Assembly (NCBI GenBank): GCA_946479905.1
Contig: CAMLIA010000102.1
Coordinates: 1-15,283, forward strand
Direction of reading: 5' to 3'
Length of the DNA: 15,283 bases
DNA from: an uncultured Frankiales bacterium
Lineage (GTDB): Bacteria; Actinomycetota; Actinomycetes; Mycobacteriales; SCTD01
Below the pieces are notes generated by a model, which did no database searches, was not told where the DNA came from, and saw only the letters and a program-made list of their open reading frames with translations. Position 1 is the first letter of the stretch. Each line of letters begins with the position of its first letter. A program made the position numbers and the translations under genes. Below are positions 6,736 to 13,229 of this stretch, one piece after another.

Positions 6736-9700
6736 TGACTGCCGCCGTTGGCGGGTACTTCCAGTACGTCCTCACCGGCTCGGCAACCGTCTGGAACAAC
6801 GTCGGGGCCGGTGCCGGCAACTGGCTGGTCGTCATTCACGGGTTGTCCGGCGGGACGCTGGCCGACATGGGCGGCGACCCGGGCAAGTCCTACGGCGGGT
6901 GGTGGCCCGGCGCGTGGCAGCTGCTGGCCGAGGCGGATGCCGGGCCCGGCTTGCCGAAATTGCGCGCGTGGGCGGTGAAGTGGCAGCCCGGCTACATCGG
7001 CTTGACGTTCGCTCTCGGCTGCCCGTCTGGCGTGGATGGGTACTCCCACCTGTACTACGTGACCGGGACGCGCCCCGGCGACGACGCCGAGAAGGTGTTC
7101 TGCGTCGGTGCGGCGTCGTCGGCGTCCGCGGCGGCCGGGCAGACGGCGCCGCTGTACGCGCCGGAGGCTTCGGGCCTGCTGATCGGCGCGTGGATATCCG
7201 GCGGCGTGGTGAATTACACGCTTCCGGGCGGCATGGCGGCCCGCGCGGAGCTGGACGGTACGGTCTCGACGTCGAGGGCCGGTGAGCAGGCGGTCACCGC
7301 TCATGGGCCGGGGTCGACGTCGGCGACCGCGTCGGCGGCGCAGCCGTGGGCGGCGCTGTCGATCGTCGCGCGGGACGCGACGGGGCCGGTGACGTTCCCG
7401 GCCCAGCGCCTGCAGGTGCGCACGGAGATCGCGCCAGGAGCGTCCCCGGACGCGGACCCGGCGACCTGGGCGGGCCTGTGGACCGACATCACGAACGACG
7501 CGTACGCTCGCCAGCCGGTCACGATCACGCGCGGCCGATCGGATGAGGCGTCGTCGGTCAACCCGTCGTCGATGACGCTGGAGCTGAACAACACCGGCGG
7601 GAAGTACACCCGCCTGAACCCGCTCAGCCCGTTCTACGGCAAGCTCAGCAAGAACACGCCGATCCGCACGTGGGTGAACCCCGGCTCCGGCTGGGACCTG
7701 CGCTACACCGGGTTCGTGTCGGAGTGGCCACCCCGGCAGCAGGGCGGGGATGTAGACCAGCACATGCCGATCACCGCCTCGGGGATCACGCGCCGCATGA
7801 ACCAGGGCAAGGCCCTGCGGTCGCCGCTGTTCCGCGCGATCACCGCGCACGGGGACTTCCACGCGTACTGGCCGCTGGAGACCGACACCGCCTCCGGTAT
7901 CGTCGGCGGTAAGCCGATGCGGGCGGTCGGCCCGAGTTCGTTCACCTCCGACGGCCCGCCCGGCAGCGCCGGAGCGATGACGTTCGACTCGACCGGGTAC
8001 GTGTCGACGCAGATCACCGGCATGCCGGACGTCGGCGGGTGGCGGATCAGCTGGTGGATGGACGTCCCGGCCGACTTCGCCCCTGGCGACGTCAGCAACA
8101 TGGTCTACTGGACCACCCCCGGAACCGACGCCGACCAGTGGTTCGCCTACATGCCTGAAGGCGGAACCGGTCAGCTGGCTGTCTACAACTTCCAGTACGG
8201 CGTCTCCGAATACGCGGCAGTGGGGACCGTCAACCTGCAAGGCCGTGGCCCGGTGCTGGTGACGGTGTACGCGCAGCCGAACACCGGCCAGGTCGAGTTC
8301 GGGTTCTGGATCGTCGGGTCGGACTTCACCGACGACATGAGCGAACTGTCGCCGGGGAACACCGTCCGGCCGATCAACAGCATCGGCATCAACACGCACC
8401 TGTCGGACATCGGCAACCCGACCCCGAAGGGCAACATCAGCCATCTGGTGGTCGCCGCCGACCCCGACCCTGACTTCTACGGCCAGACCTGGCAGGTCAC
8501 CGCAGGGATGGGCTATGCGGGTGAGCGTGCCGCCGACCGGATCCGCCGCCTGGCCATCGAGGAGAACTTCCCCCTCGTCGTCCTCGGCGACGACGGCAAC
8601 TCCGAGCCGATGGGCCCCCAGCCGGTCGACAAGCTCCTGACGATCCTTCAGGACTGCGAAGCGGCCGACGGCGGGCAGCTGTACGAGCGCCGTGACGGCC
8701 GTCTGGCCTACCAGGTCCGGTCCGCGCGCTACAACGCCGCTCCGACGCTGATCCTCGACCACCCGTCCGGGCACCTGGCCCCGCCGTTCGAGCCACAAGA
8801 CGACGACCAGCGCACCCGCAACGACGTCACCGCCTCCCGCCCTGATGGCGGCGCGGTCCGCGTCGTCGATGACGCCAGCGTCGCCACGGTCGGCCTGTAC
8901 GACGCGCAAGTCGAGGTCAACGTCGCCTCCGACGACCAGCTCGACGATCAGGCCGGGTGGCGCGTCCATCTCGGCACCGGCGATGACTACCGATACCCGT
9001 CGATCTCCCCGAACCTGAACGGCAAGGCCGCCGACCTGATCCCCGGCTGGCTCGCCCTCGACGCCGGCGCGGCCGTCGCCGTCACCAACCCGCCGCCGGA
9101 CCTGCCGCCCGGCACCATCCGGGCGGTCGCGGAGGGCTACACCGAGGCCATCGACACCGTCTCCTGGACCGCGACGATCAACGCCTCACCGGGTGAGCCG
9201 TGGCGCGTCGGCGTCCTCGACGACACGGTCCTTGGCCGCCTCGACACCGACGGCAGCATCCTCACCGCGCCCGCGACCGCGACGGCCACCAGCATCACTG
9301 TGACGCCGACGGCGGGCCCGGCGTGGACGACGGACCCGGCAGAGTTCCCCCTCGACATCCGCGTCGGCGGGGAAGTCATGACCGTCACCGCCATCACCGC
9401 GCCCGCAGTCCTGAACGCCAACCCCGGGTTCGAGTCCGGGACGACCGGATGGTCCGGCACCGGCGGAACCCTCACGACCGTCGCCGCGGTCCTCGGCAGC
9501 GGCTCACTGAACGGCCGCATCACTCCCGACGGCGTCAGCGCCCTCGTCCAGGTCCGCAACGCCACCCACTGCCCGGCCACGGCCGGCGCGCAGTACACCG
9601 TCTCCGCGGTGATGCAGTGCGCGGTCGCCCGGACCGTCGAACTGCGGGTGATCTGGCTCGACTCCAGCGGCGCGTTCGTGGCGAACAACATCATCAGCTT

Positions 9701-9947
9701 CGCCGTCCCCGCGGGCACGCCGGTGACGTTCTCCGGCGCGTTCGTCGCTCCGGCGGGCACCGCGAGCGTGGACATCGCACCGACGATGACCGGTACGCCC
9801 GCCGCCTCCAACGTCCTGACGATGGACGACGTGACCATCGCCGGGCCGCAGACCTTCACCGTCACCCGCAGCGTGAACGGCGTCAGCAAGAGCCACGCCA
9901 CCGGTGAGGATGTGCGCCTGGCGACCCCGATGATCCTGGCCTTGTAG
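6735..9947 (+). CDS. Multidomain minor tail protein (baseplate/receptor binding)
   Basis: This gene encodes 1070 aa; the ATG overlaps the tape measure stop codon, with GGAGG at 6724-6728. Parts in order: residues 1-215, a beta-sandwich adhesin-like domain (LPKLRAWAVKWQPGY, AAQPWAALSIVARD); 220-350, the usual minor tail start (TITRGRSDEASSVNPSSMTL, then LELNNTGGKYTRLNP); about 375-575, a LamG/concanavalin-like domain beginning FHAYWPLE; 580-830, a Tal-like body (YAGERAADRIRRLAIEENFP, QLYERRDGRLAYQV); 830-890 plus 1036-1070, the conserved end module (DTVSWTATINASPGEPWRVG, FTVTRSVNGVSKSHATGEDV), interrupted at about 890-1036 by a carbohydrate-binding-module-like insert (NPGFESGTTGW). No separate distal tail protein gene is seen, so this protein probably forms the tip and contacts host glycans. 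Domain calls are by pattern. Confidence 0.85.
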   Translation: MTAAVGGYFQYVLTGSATVWNNVGAGAGNWLVVIHGLSGGTLADMGGDPGKSYGGWWPGAWQLLAEADAGPGLPKLRAWAVKWQPGYIGLTFALGCPSGVDGYSHLYYVTGTRPGDDAEKVFCVGAASSASAAAGQTAPLYAPEASGLLIGAWISGGVVNYTLPGGMAARAELDGTVSTSRAGEQAVTAHGPGSTSATASAAQPWAALSIVARDATGPVTFPAQRLQVRTEIAPGASPDADPATWAGLWTDITNDAYARQPVTITRGRSDEASSVNPSSMTLELNNTGGKYTRLNPLSPFYGKLSKNTPIRTWVNPGSGWDLRYTGFVSEWPPRQQGGDVDQHMPITASGITRRMNQGKALRSPLFRAITAHGDFHAYWPLETDTASGIVGGKPMRAVGPSSFTSDGPPGSAGAMTFDSTGYVSTQITGMPDVGGWRISWWMDVPADFAPGDVSNMVYWTTPGTDADQWFAYMPEGGTGQLAVYNFQYGVSEYAAVGTVNLQGRGPVLVTVYAQPNTGQVEFGFWIVGSDFTDDMSELSPGNTVRPINSIGINTHLSDIGNPTPKGNISHLVVAADPDPDFYGQTWQVTAGMGYAGERAADRIRRLAIEENFPLVVLGDDGNSEPMGPQPVDKLLTILQDCEAADGGQLYERRDGRLAYQVRSARYNAAPTLILDHPSGHLAPPFEPQDDDQRTRNDVTASRPDGGAVRVVDDASVATVGLYDAQVEVNVASDDQLDDQAGWRVHLGTGDDYRYPSISPNLNGKAADLIPGWLALDAGAAVAVTNPPPDLPPGTIRAVAEGYTEAIDTVSWTATINASPGEPWRVGVLDDTVLGRLDTDGSILTAPATATATSITVTPTAGPAWTTDPAEFPLDIRVGGEVMTVTAITAPAVLNANPGFESGTTGWSGTGGTLTTVAAVLGSGSLNGRITPDGVSALVQVRNATHCPATAGAQYTVSAVMQCAVARTVELRVIWLDSSGAFVANNIISFAVPAGTPVTFSGAFVAPAGTASVDIAPTMTGTPAASNVLTMDDVTIAGPQTFTVTRSVNGVSKSHATGEDVRLATPMILAL

Positions 9948-9955
9948 GAGAGTTC

Positions 9956-10465
9956 GTGGCGACCTATCCGACGTTCGCGGCCGGGCAGCGGCTCACCGCC
10001 GGCCTGCTGACCGCCAGCCAGTGGCAGACGATCATCAAGACGTCCGACCAGACCTCCGCCAGCACCACGCTGATCAACGCCACGGACATGACGGTGCCGC
10101 TGGTCGCGAACGCGACCTACATCGTGAACCTGACCGCCTGCTACGGCGCGTCCACCACCGCCGACATAAAGATCAACTGGGCGGTGCCGACCGGGACGTC
10201 CCTGCAGCGGTACACGCTCGGCGCAACCGTCGGCACCACCGACACCACCGCCACGACCGTGGTCATGCGCCGCCGGTCCTCGACGAACGCCACGCCCGGC
10301 GGTGACGGCACCGGCAACTTCGTGACCTACATGGAACAGATCATCGCCCGCACCGCGAGCACCGCGGGGAGCCTGCAACTGCAGTTCGCGCAGAACACGA
10401 CCGACTCGGCGAACGCGACGATCCTGCGCGCGGACTCCTTCATCCAGTACCTGCGGATCGCCTGA
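9956..10465 (+). CDS. Tail fibre-like structural protein
   Basis: This gene encodes 169 aa from a GTG at 9956, with AGGAG (9946-9950) five bases away, overlapping the previous stop codon. The start ATYPTFAAGQRLTAGLLTAS and the ending ADSFIQYLRIA are a familiar pair in actinophage tail proteins. The body is Thr/Ala-rich beta structure (VPLVANATYIVNLTACYGA, ADIKINWAVPTGTSL, LQLQFAQNT) that resembles a jelly-roll (C1q/TNF-like) fold, probably trimeric. It follows the minor tail protein and ends the tail module, so a tail-tip fibre or host-binding role is likely, though unproven. A 115-nt gap without a clear gene or strong terminator follows; it may hold a promoter for the lysis cassette, but I see no convincing boxes. 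Confidence 0.7.
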   Translation: MATYPTFAAGQRLTAGLLTASQWQTIIKTSDQTSASTTLINATDMTVPLVANATYIVNLTACYGASTTADIKINWAVPTGTSLQRYTLGATVGTTDTTATTVVMRRRSSTNATPGGDGTGNFVTYMEQIIARTASTAGSLQLQFAQNTTDSANATILRADSFIQYLRIA

Positions 10466-10580
10466 GCGGGCCGTACGAACGTCCAGACGATCCCCGGCGG
10501 CTCCCCTCACCTCCGTGATCGCTGGCCATCCTCGGTGCTGCATGGCGCCGCCCATCGATATCTGACAGGAGTGTGAGGGA

Positions 10581-10829
10581 GTGTGGAGGAGATCGCCGTG
10601 GCTGACCGTGGTGCGCGACGTCCTGTGTCTGATCCTCGGCGTGTTCGGCGTCATCCACGAGGAACTCAACAAGACGCCCGATTTGACGAGGATGCTCTTC
10701 TTCGGCGTCCTGATGATCTCGCCTGGACTCATCGCGGCGGCCTGGCTTGGGCGTACCGGGTCACAATCTATTTCGCCACCATCGGATGCCTCCTCCTCGC
10801 CTACTACTACGCCGGGCGGTGAGACGTGA
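10581..10829 (+). CDS. Small membrane protein, holin candidate
   Basis: The frame chosen gives 82 aa from GTG 10581, with AGGAG at 10567-10571. Two hydrophobic helices are visible (LTVVRDVLCLILGVFGVI and LFFGVLMISPGLIAAAWLG), then a Ser/Pro/Thr-rich tail ending in PGGET, and the stop overlaps the next gene (GTGA). The topology and the position ahead of two lysin genes suggest a holin or holin partner. The reading frame of the last third is doubtful: from about 10750 the -1 frame (ending TGA 10820-10822) has much better GC3 and encodes a third hydrophobic segment (VTIYFATIGCLLLAYYYAG). A frameshift in either direction cannot be excluded. Confidence 0.55.
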   Translation: MWRRSPWLTVVRDVLCLILGVFGVIHEELNKTPDLTRMLFFGVLMISPGLIAAAWLGRTGSQSISPPSDASSSPTTTPGGET

Positions 10830-11083
10830 ACGGCATCTTCACCCCGACGGGCGCGCTGCGAGCCAAGTGGGCGATCCTCATGGTCCTGGTCGCCGCCGTG
10901 CTTGCCGCGGGGTCGAGCTGGATCTACACCGCCCATCAGCAGCGCGAGTCCGATCAGCGCTGGTGTGCCCTCCTGGCCACCCTCGACACGCCCGGCGCGC
11001 CTGCGGAGACCGAGCGGGGCCGGCAGATCCAGCGGCAGGTGCACGAGCTGAGGCGCAGCCTCGGATGCGGAGATGTGCGGTGA
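10826..11083 (+). CDS. Single-pass membrane protein in lysis cassette
   Basis: This gene encodes 85 aa; GTG 10826 overlaps the previous stop codon. A short basic start (FTPTGALRAKW) precedes one hydrophobic helix (AILMVLVAAVLAAGSSWIY, about residues 16-34), then a charged outer domain (HQQRESDQRWCALLATLD) and a helical end (GRQIQRQVHELRRSLGCGD). The layout with one N-terminal anchor and an outside helix recalls Rz-type spanins or signal-arrest proteins, but actinobacteria lack an outer membrane and I know the family only as a conserved unknown in actinophages. Two Cys residues (in WCALL and LGCGD) could form a disulfide. Tight coupling on both sides supports a role in lysis. Confidence 0.65.
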   Translation: MNGIFTPTGALRAKWAILMVLVAAVLAAGSSWIYTAHQQRESDQRWCALLATLDTPGAPAETERGRQIQRQVHELRRSLGCGDVR

Positions 11084-11589
11084 ACGGACGCGACGCGATG
11101 CTGGACACGATGCGCGCGCAGCTCGGCTACCACGCGGCGGCCGACGGGTCCACGAAGTTCGGCGAGTGGTTCGCCCAGCTCGTCGGCGACCGGGCCTACC
11201 GGACCGGGGACTTCTGCGCGATGACGCTGCTGTGGTGCGCGAATGAGACCGGCCAGCTCGACCTGCTCGGCGGCGCCCGGAAGGAGTGGGCGTGGGTCCC
11301 GAGCTGGTGGCAGCACTGGCGGTCCATCGGCCGCGCCACCTCGACACCCGCGCCAGGCCGGATCGTCTTCTTCGACTTCAACCGCAGCGGCGACCCCGAG
11401 CACGTCGGCATCGTCGAGTCCGTGACCAGCACGGGCCTGCGGACGCTGGAGGGCAACACCCTCGGCGGGCAGGTCGCCCGCCGGGACCGGTCCCGCGCCG
11501 ACGTCCTCGGCTACGGCGACCCGCAATACCTCGACACCCCGGCGCCGGGCGGCGACGACGTCGCGATGGTGGTGAGCGTCGGTGCCTGA
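11080..11589 (+). CDS. CHAP-domain peptidoglycan hydrolase
   Basis: This gene encodes 169 aa. GTG 11080 overlaps the previous stop codon and has GGAG (11069-11072) 7 nt away. Nearly the whole protein is a CHAP-like domain: catalytic Cys46 in YRTGDFCAMTLLWCA, a Trp-rich middle (WAWVPSWWQHW), the GRIVFFDF strand, catalytic His108 in PEHVGIVES, and Glu124/Asn126 in LEGNT. CHAP enzymes cut peptide bonds or the amide link in peptidoglycan. No signal peptide is present, so it would need a holin. The end (DDVAMVVSVGA) matches the linker of the next protein and stops where a C-terminal binding domain would begin, so it may be a truncated lysin or one that works with the DUF1906 lysin. Confidence 0.8.
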   Translation: MNGRDAMLDTMRAQLGYHAAADGSTKFGEWFAQLVGDRAYRTGDFCAMTLLWCANETGQLDLLGGARKEWAWVPSWWQHWRSIGRATSTPAPGRIVFFDFNRSGDPEHVGIVESVTSTGLRTLEGNTLGGQVARRDRSRADVLGYGDPQYLDTPAPGGDDVAMVVSVGA

Positions 11590-12655
11590 CGGGATCGACT
11601 ACGCCTGGGGCGGCCCGCCGTCCTTCACCGCGATGCGGCAGGCCGGCGTCACCTTCGTGTGCCGATACCTGTCGCACAGCCCCAGCAAGAACCTCACGGC
11701 CACCGAGGCGGCCCGCCTGTCGGACAACGGGTTCTGGATCGTCGTGGTCTGGGAGACCGCCGCGAACCGGGCCCTGTCCGGCTACTCCGGCGGCGCCGCG
11801 GACGCCCGCGACGCCGACGCTCAGGCCCGCGCGTGCGGGATGCCGCCGGACCGGCCGATCTACTTCGCCGTCGACTGGGACGCCAGCGGCAGCCAGCAGG
11901 CCACGATCGACGCCTACCTCGACGGGGCCGCCTCCGTGCTCGGCCGGGACCGCGTCGGGATCTACGGCGGGTATGGGCCCGTCTCCCGCGCCATGGCCGC
12001 CGGGAAAGCCCGGTGGGGCTGGCAGACCTACGCGTGGTCCGGCGGGCGCTGGTACGACGGCGCGCACATCCAGCAGTACAGCAACTCACACCTGCTCGGC
12101 GGCGTCGACTGCGACTACGACCGGGCGACGAAGACCGATTTCGGGCAGTGGCGCGTCGGCGTCAGCCCCAGCATCCAGGAGGACGACGTGGCCGAAGTGG
12201 TGAGCGCGGGCGACTCCGCGCCCGAGCAGGAGATCCCGGCGAACAGCGACGCCTCGGTCTACTGGGGGAAGGCGTTCAGCGACAAGCACAAGCTGTTCCA
12301 GGAGGACAAGGATGGCGGCGCGTACTCGCTCGTCATCCTCGACAAGGCGGCCGGGAGCCTCTGGGCGATCGCGAGCGCGATCTTCCAGATCGAGGGCCTT
12401 CAGCCCGGCGACACGGTCGACGTCGCCTGGGATCGCATGAAGCCGCCGGCGAAGGACGGCGACAGCTGGCAGGTCAGTGACCACGCCTGGAAGCTGCCGT
12501 TCACCGCCGACAAGAACGGCGTGATCCGCGCGGACATGACCGGCCAGTTCGGCCTCGACAGCAGCGTCCGGCTGCGGCTGCGGGTCTACAACCCCAACGC
12601 CTACCCGGTGAAGCTGCAGGGCGGGATGGCCAAGGTCACCCTGCTGAAGTACTGA
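11582..12655 (+). CDS. Endolysin with DUF1906 (Rv2525c-like) domain
   Basis: This gene encodes 357 aa from GTG 11582, overlapping the CHAP gene by 8 nt. Residues 1-195 form a glycoside-hydrolase-like DUF1906 domain of TIM-barrel type: GIDYAWGG with Asp6, VTFVCRYLS, FAVDWDASG with Asp98 and Asp100, VGIYGGYGP, AHIQQYSN, and VDCDYDR near 175-181. These acidic residues at strand ends fit the active cleft. Residues 203-357 are a beta-rich domain of unknown fold (QEIPANSDASVYWGKAF to GGMAKVTLLKY), probably for cell wall binding. The linker holds a strong internal SD and GTG (12177-12190) that could give a 155-aa free C-terminal domain. DUF1906 lysins are common in actinophages; their exact bond specificity is not settled. 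Confidence 0.8.
   Translation: MPDGIDYAWGGPPSFTAMRQAGVTFVCRYLSHSPSKNLTATEAARLSDNGFWIVVVWETAANRALSGYSGGAADARDADAQARACGMPPDRPIYFAVDWDASGSQQATIDAYLDGAASVLGRDRVGIYGGYGPVSRAMAAGKARWGWQTYAWSGGRWYDGAHIQQYSNSHLLGGVDCDYDRATKTDFGQWRVGVSPSIQEDDVAEVVSAGDSAPEQEIPANSDASVYWGKAFSDKHKLFQEDKDGGAYSLVILDKAAGSLWAIASAIFQIEGLQPGDTVDVAWDRMKPPAKDGDSWQVSDHAWKLPFTADKNGVIRADMTGQFGLDSSVRLRLRVYNPNAYPVKLQGGMAKVTLLKY
12177..12190 (+). promoter_or_regulatory. Internal ribosome binding site and GTG start in endolysin
   Basis: A full AGGAGG (12177-12182) lies 5 nt before an in-frame GTG (12188-12190) exactly at the boundary between catalytic and C-terminal domains. It is a better ribosome binding site than the one at the gene's own start. 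It would yield a 155-aa C-terminal fragment. Confidence 0.55.
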
Positions 12656-12933
12656 TGGAGCCGCTTGACCTCGGCCACGGCGTCCAGCTCGAGATCCTGC
12701 CGGCATCCGGCGAGCATGAGGCCCGCTTCGATTACACCCACCCCCGCCCGGACGGGGCGGGCCGGTGCGCCGGCGGCGGCTGGCTCGACACACCGGGCAT
12801 CGAGCCGGAGTTCCCCGAGTCGCCGCACTGGACCGTCGAGTCTTGGGATCCGCTGACGCTCTCGCCGTCGCTGCTGTGCCGCGCGTGCGGCCATCACGGA
12901 TTCGTGCGCAACGGCGCATGGGTCCCCGCCTGA
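12655..12933 (+). CDS. Small Cys-containing phage protein (DUF6527-like?)
   Basis: This gene encodes 92 aa; the ATG overlaps the endolysin stop (TGATG). Features: a beta start (PLDLGHGVQLEILPASG), a GRCAGGGWLDTPG segment, then HWTVESWDPLTLSPSLLCRA followed by CGHHGFVRNGAWVPA. The combination of a Trp strand, LSPS, C-x2-C and a His-Gly-Phe turn near the end recalls the DUF6527 group, in which Cys and His probably hold a zinc ion. I recall such proteins between endolysin and peptidase genes in actinophages. The role is unknown and the family match is from memory. There is no membrane segment. Confidence 0.6.
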   Translation: MEPLDLGHGVQLEILPASGEHEARFDYTHPRPDGAGRCAGGGWLDTPGIEPEFPESPHWTVESWDPLTLSPSLLCRACGHHGFVRNGAWVPA

Positions 12934-12959
12934 ACCCTTTCCCGTTCGGAAACACTTCG

Positions 12960-12977
12960 CCCCGCCCGCGTGCGGGG
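12960..12977 (+). terminator. Weak terminator-like hairpin
   Basis: A perfect 6-bp GC stem, CCCCGC (12960-12965) and GCGGGG (12972-12977) with a 6-nt loop, is followed by TCTT. It sits in the 65-nt gap after the 92-aa gene, one of the few gaps in this region. It may partly end transcription or act as an RNA processing or stability element. Confidence 0.45.
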
Positions 12978-12998
12978 TCTTCGCATGTCTGGAGCCTG

Positions 12999-13229
12999 AT
13001 GTCTGATCAGAAACCGAGCGTCGGCCGGATCGTGCACTACGTCTCGTACGGCACGCCGGGCGGCGAGTACACCCGCGAGTGCCGCGCCGCGATCGTCACC
13101 GAGGTCATCAACCCCGACCTCGTCGGACTCGCCGTCCTCAACCCCACCGGGACGTTCTTCAACAGGGAGATCACGCACGACGAGAGCGGGACCGTCGGCG
13201 GCACCTGGCACTGGCCGGAGGTCGTGTGA
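12999..13229 (+). CDS. Conserved 76-aa phage protein, function unknown
   Basis: This gene encodes 76 aa from ATG 12999 with GGAG (12991-12994) four bases upstream; the frame is open further upstream but that part crosses the hairpin and the preceding gene, so this start is preferred. The sequence is compact and beta-rich: SVGRIVHYVSYGTPGGEY, then RECRAAIVTEV, LVGLAVLNPTGTFFN and GGTWHWPEVV. This pattern is familiar from many Streptomyces phages and prophages, always as a small unknown protein in the lysis or accessory region. The fold looks like a small SH3-like barrel; this is inference. It overlaps the peptidase gene (TGATG). Confidence 0.75.
   Translation: MSDQKPSVGRIVHYVSYGTPGGEYTRECRAAIVTEVINPDLVGLAVLNPTGTFFNREITHDESGTVGGTWHWPEVV

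Noticed and set aside
6525..8969. Long open frame on the minus strand (814 codons)
   Set aside because: It mirrors the tape measure and minor tail genes in the antisense frame that high GC3 keeps free of stops; the residues are Arg/Gly/Val/Asp-rich without any domain, and the plus-strand proteins are clearly recognised.
104..9185. Shared peptide WTATIN in the connector and in the minor tail protein
   Set aside because: Only six residues match, the surroundings differ, and short Thr-rich beta strands recur in phage proteins, so no relation is claimed.
866..10483. 11-nt repeat GTACGAACGTC at 866-876 and 10473-10483, considered as a repeated control site
   Set aside because: One copy is inside a coding sequence right after a start codon, the other after a stop; no symmetry or further copies were noticed, and an 11-nt match can occur by chance here.
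9137..11347. Another long minus-strand frame (736 codons)
   Set aside because: It runs antisense across the minor tail, fibre and lysis genes and across their start and stop signals. It has no plausible ribosome binding site or domain.
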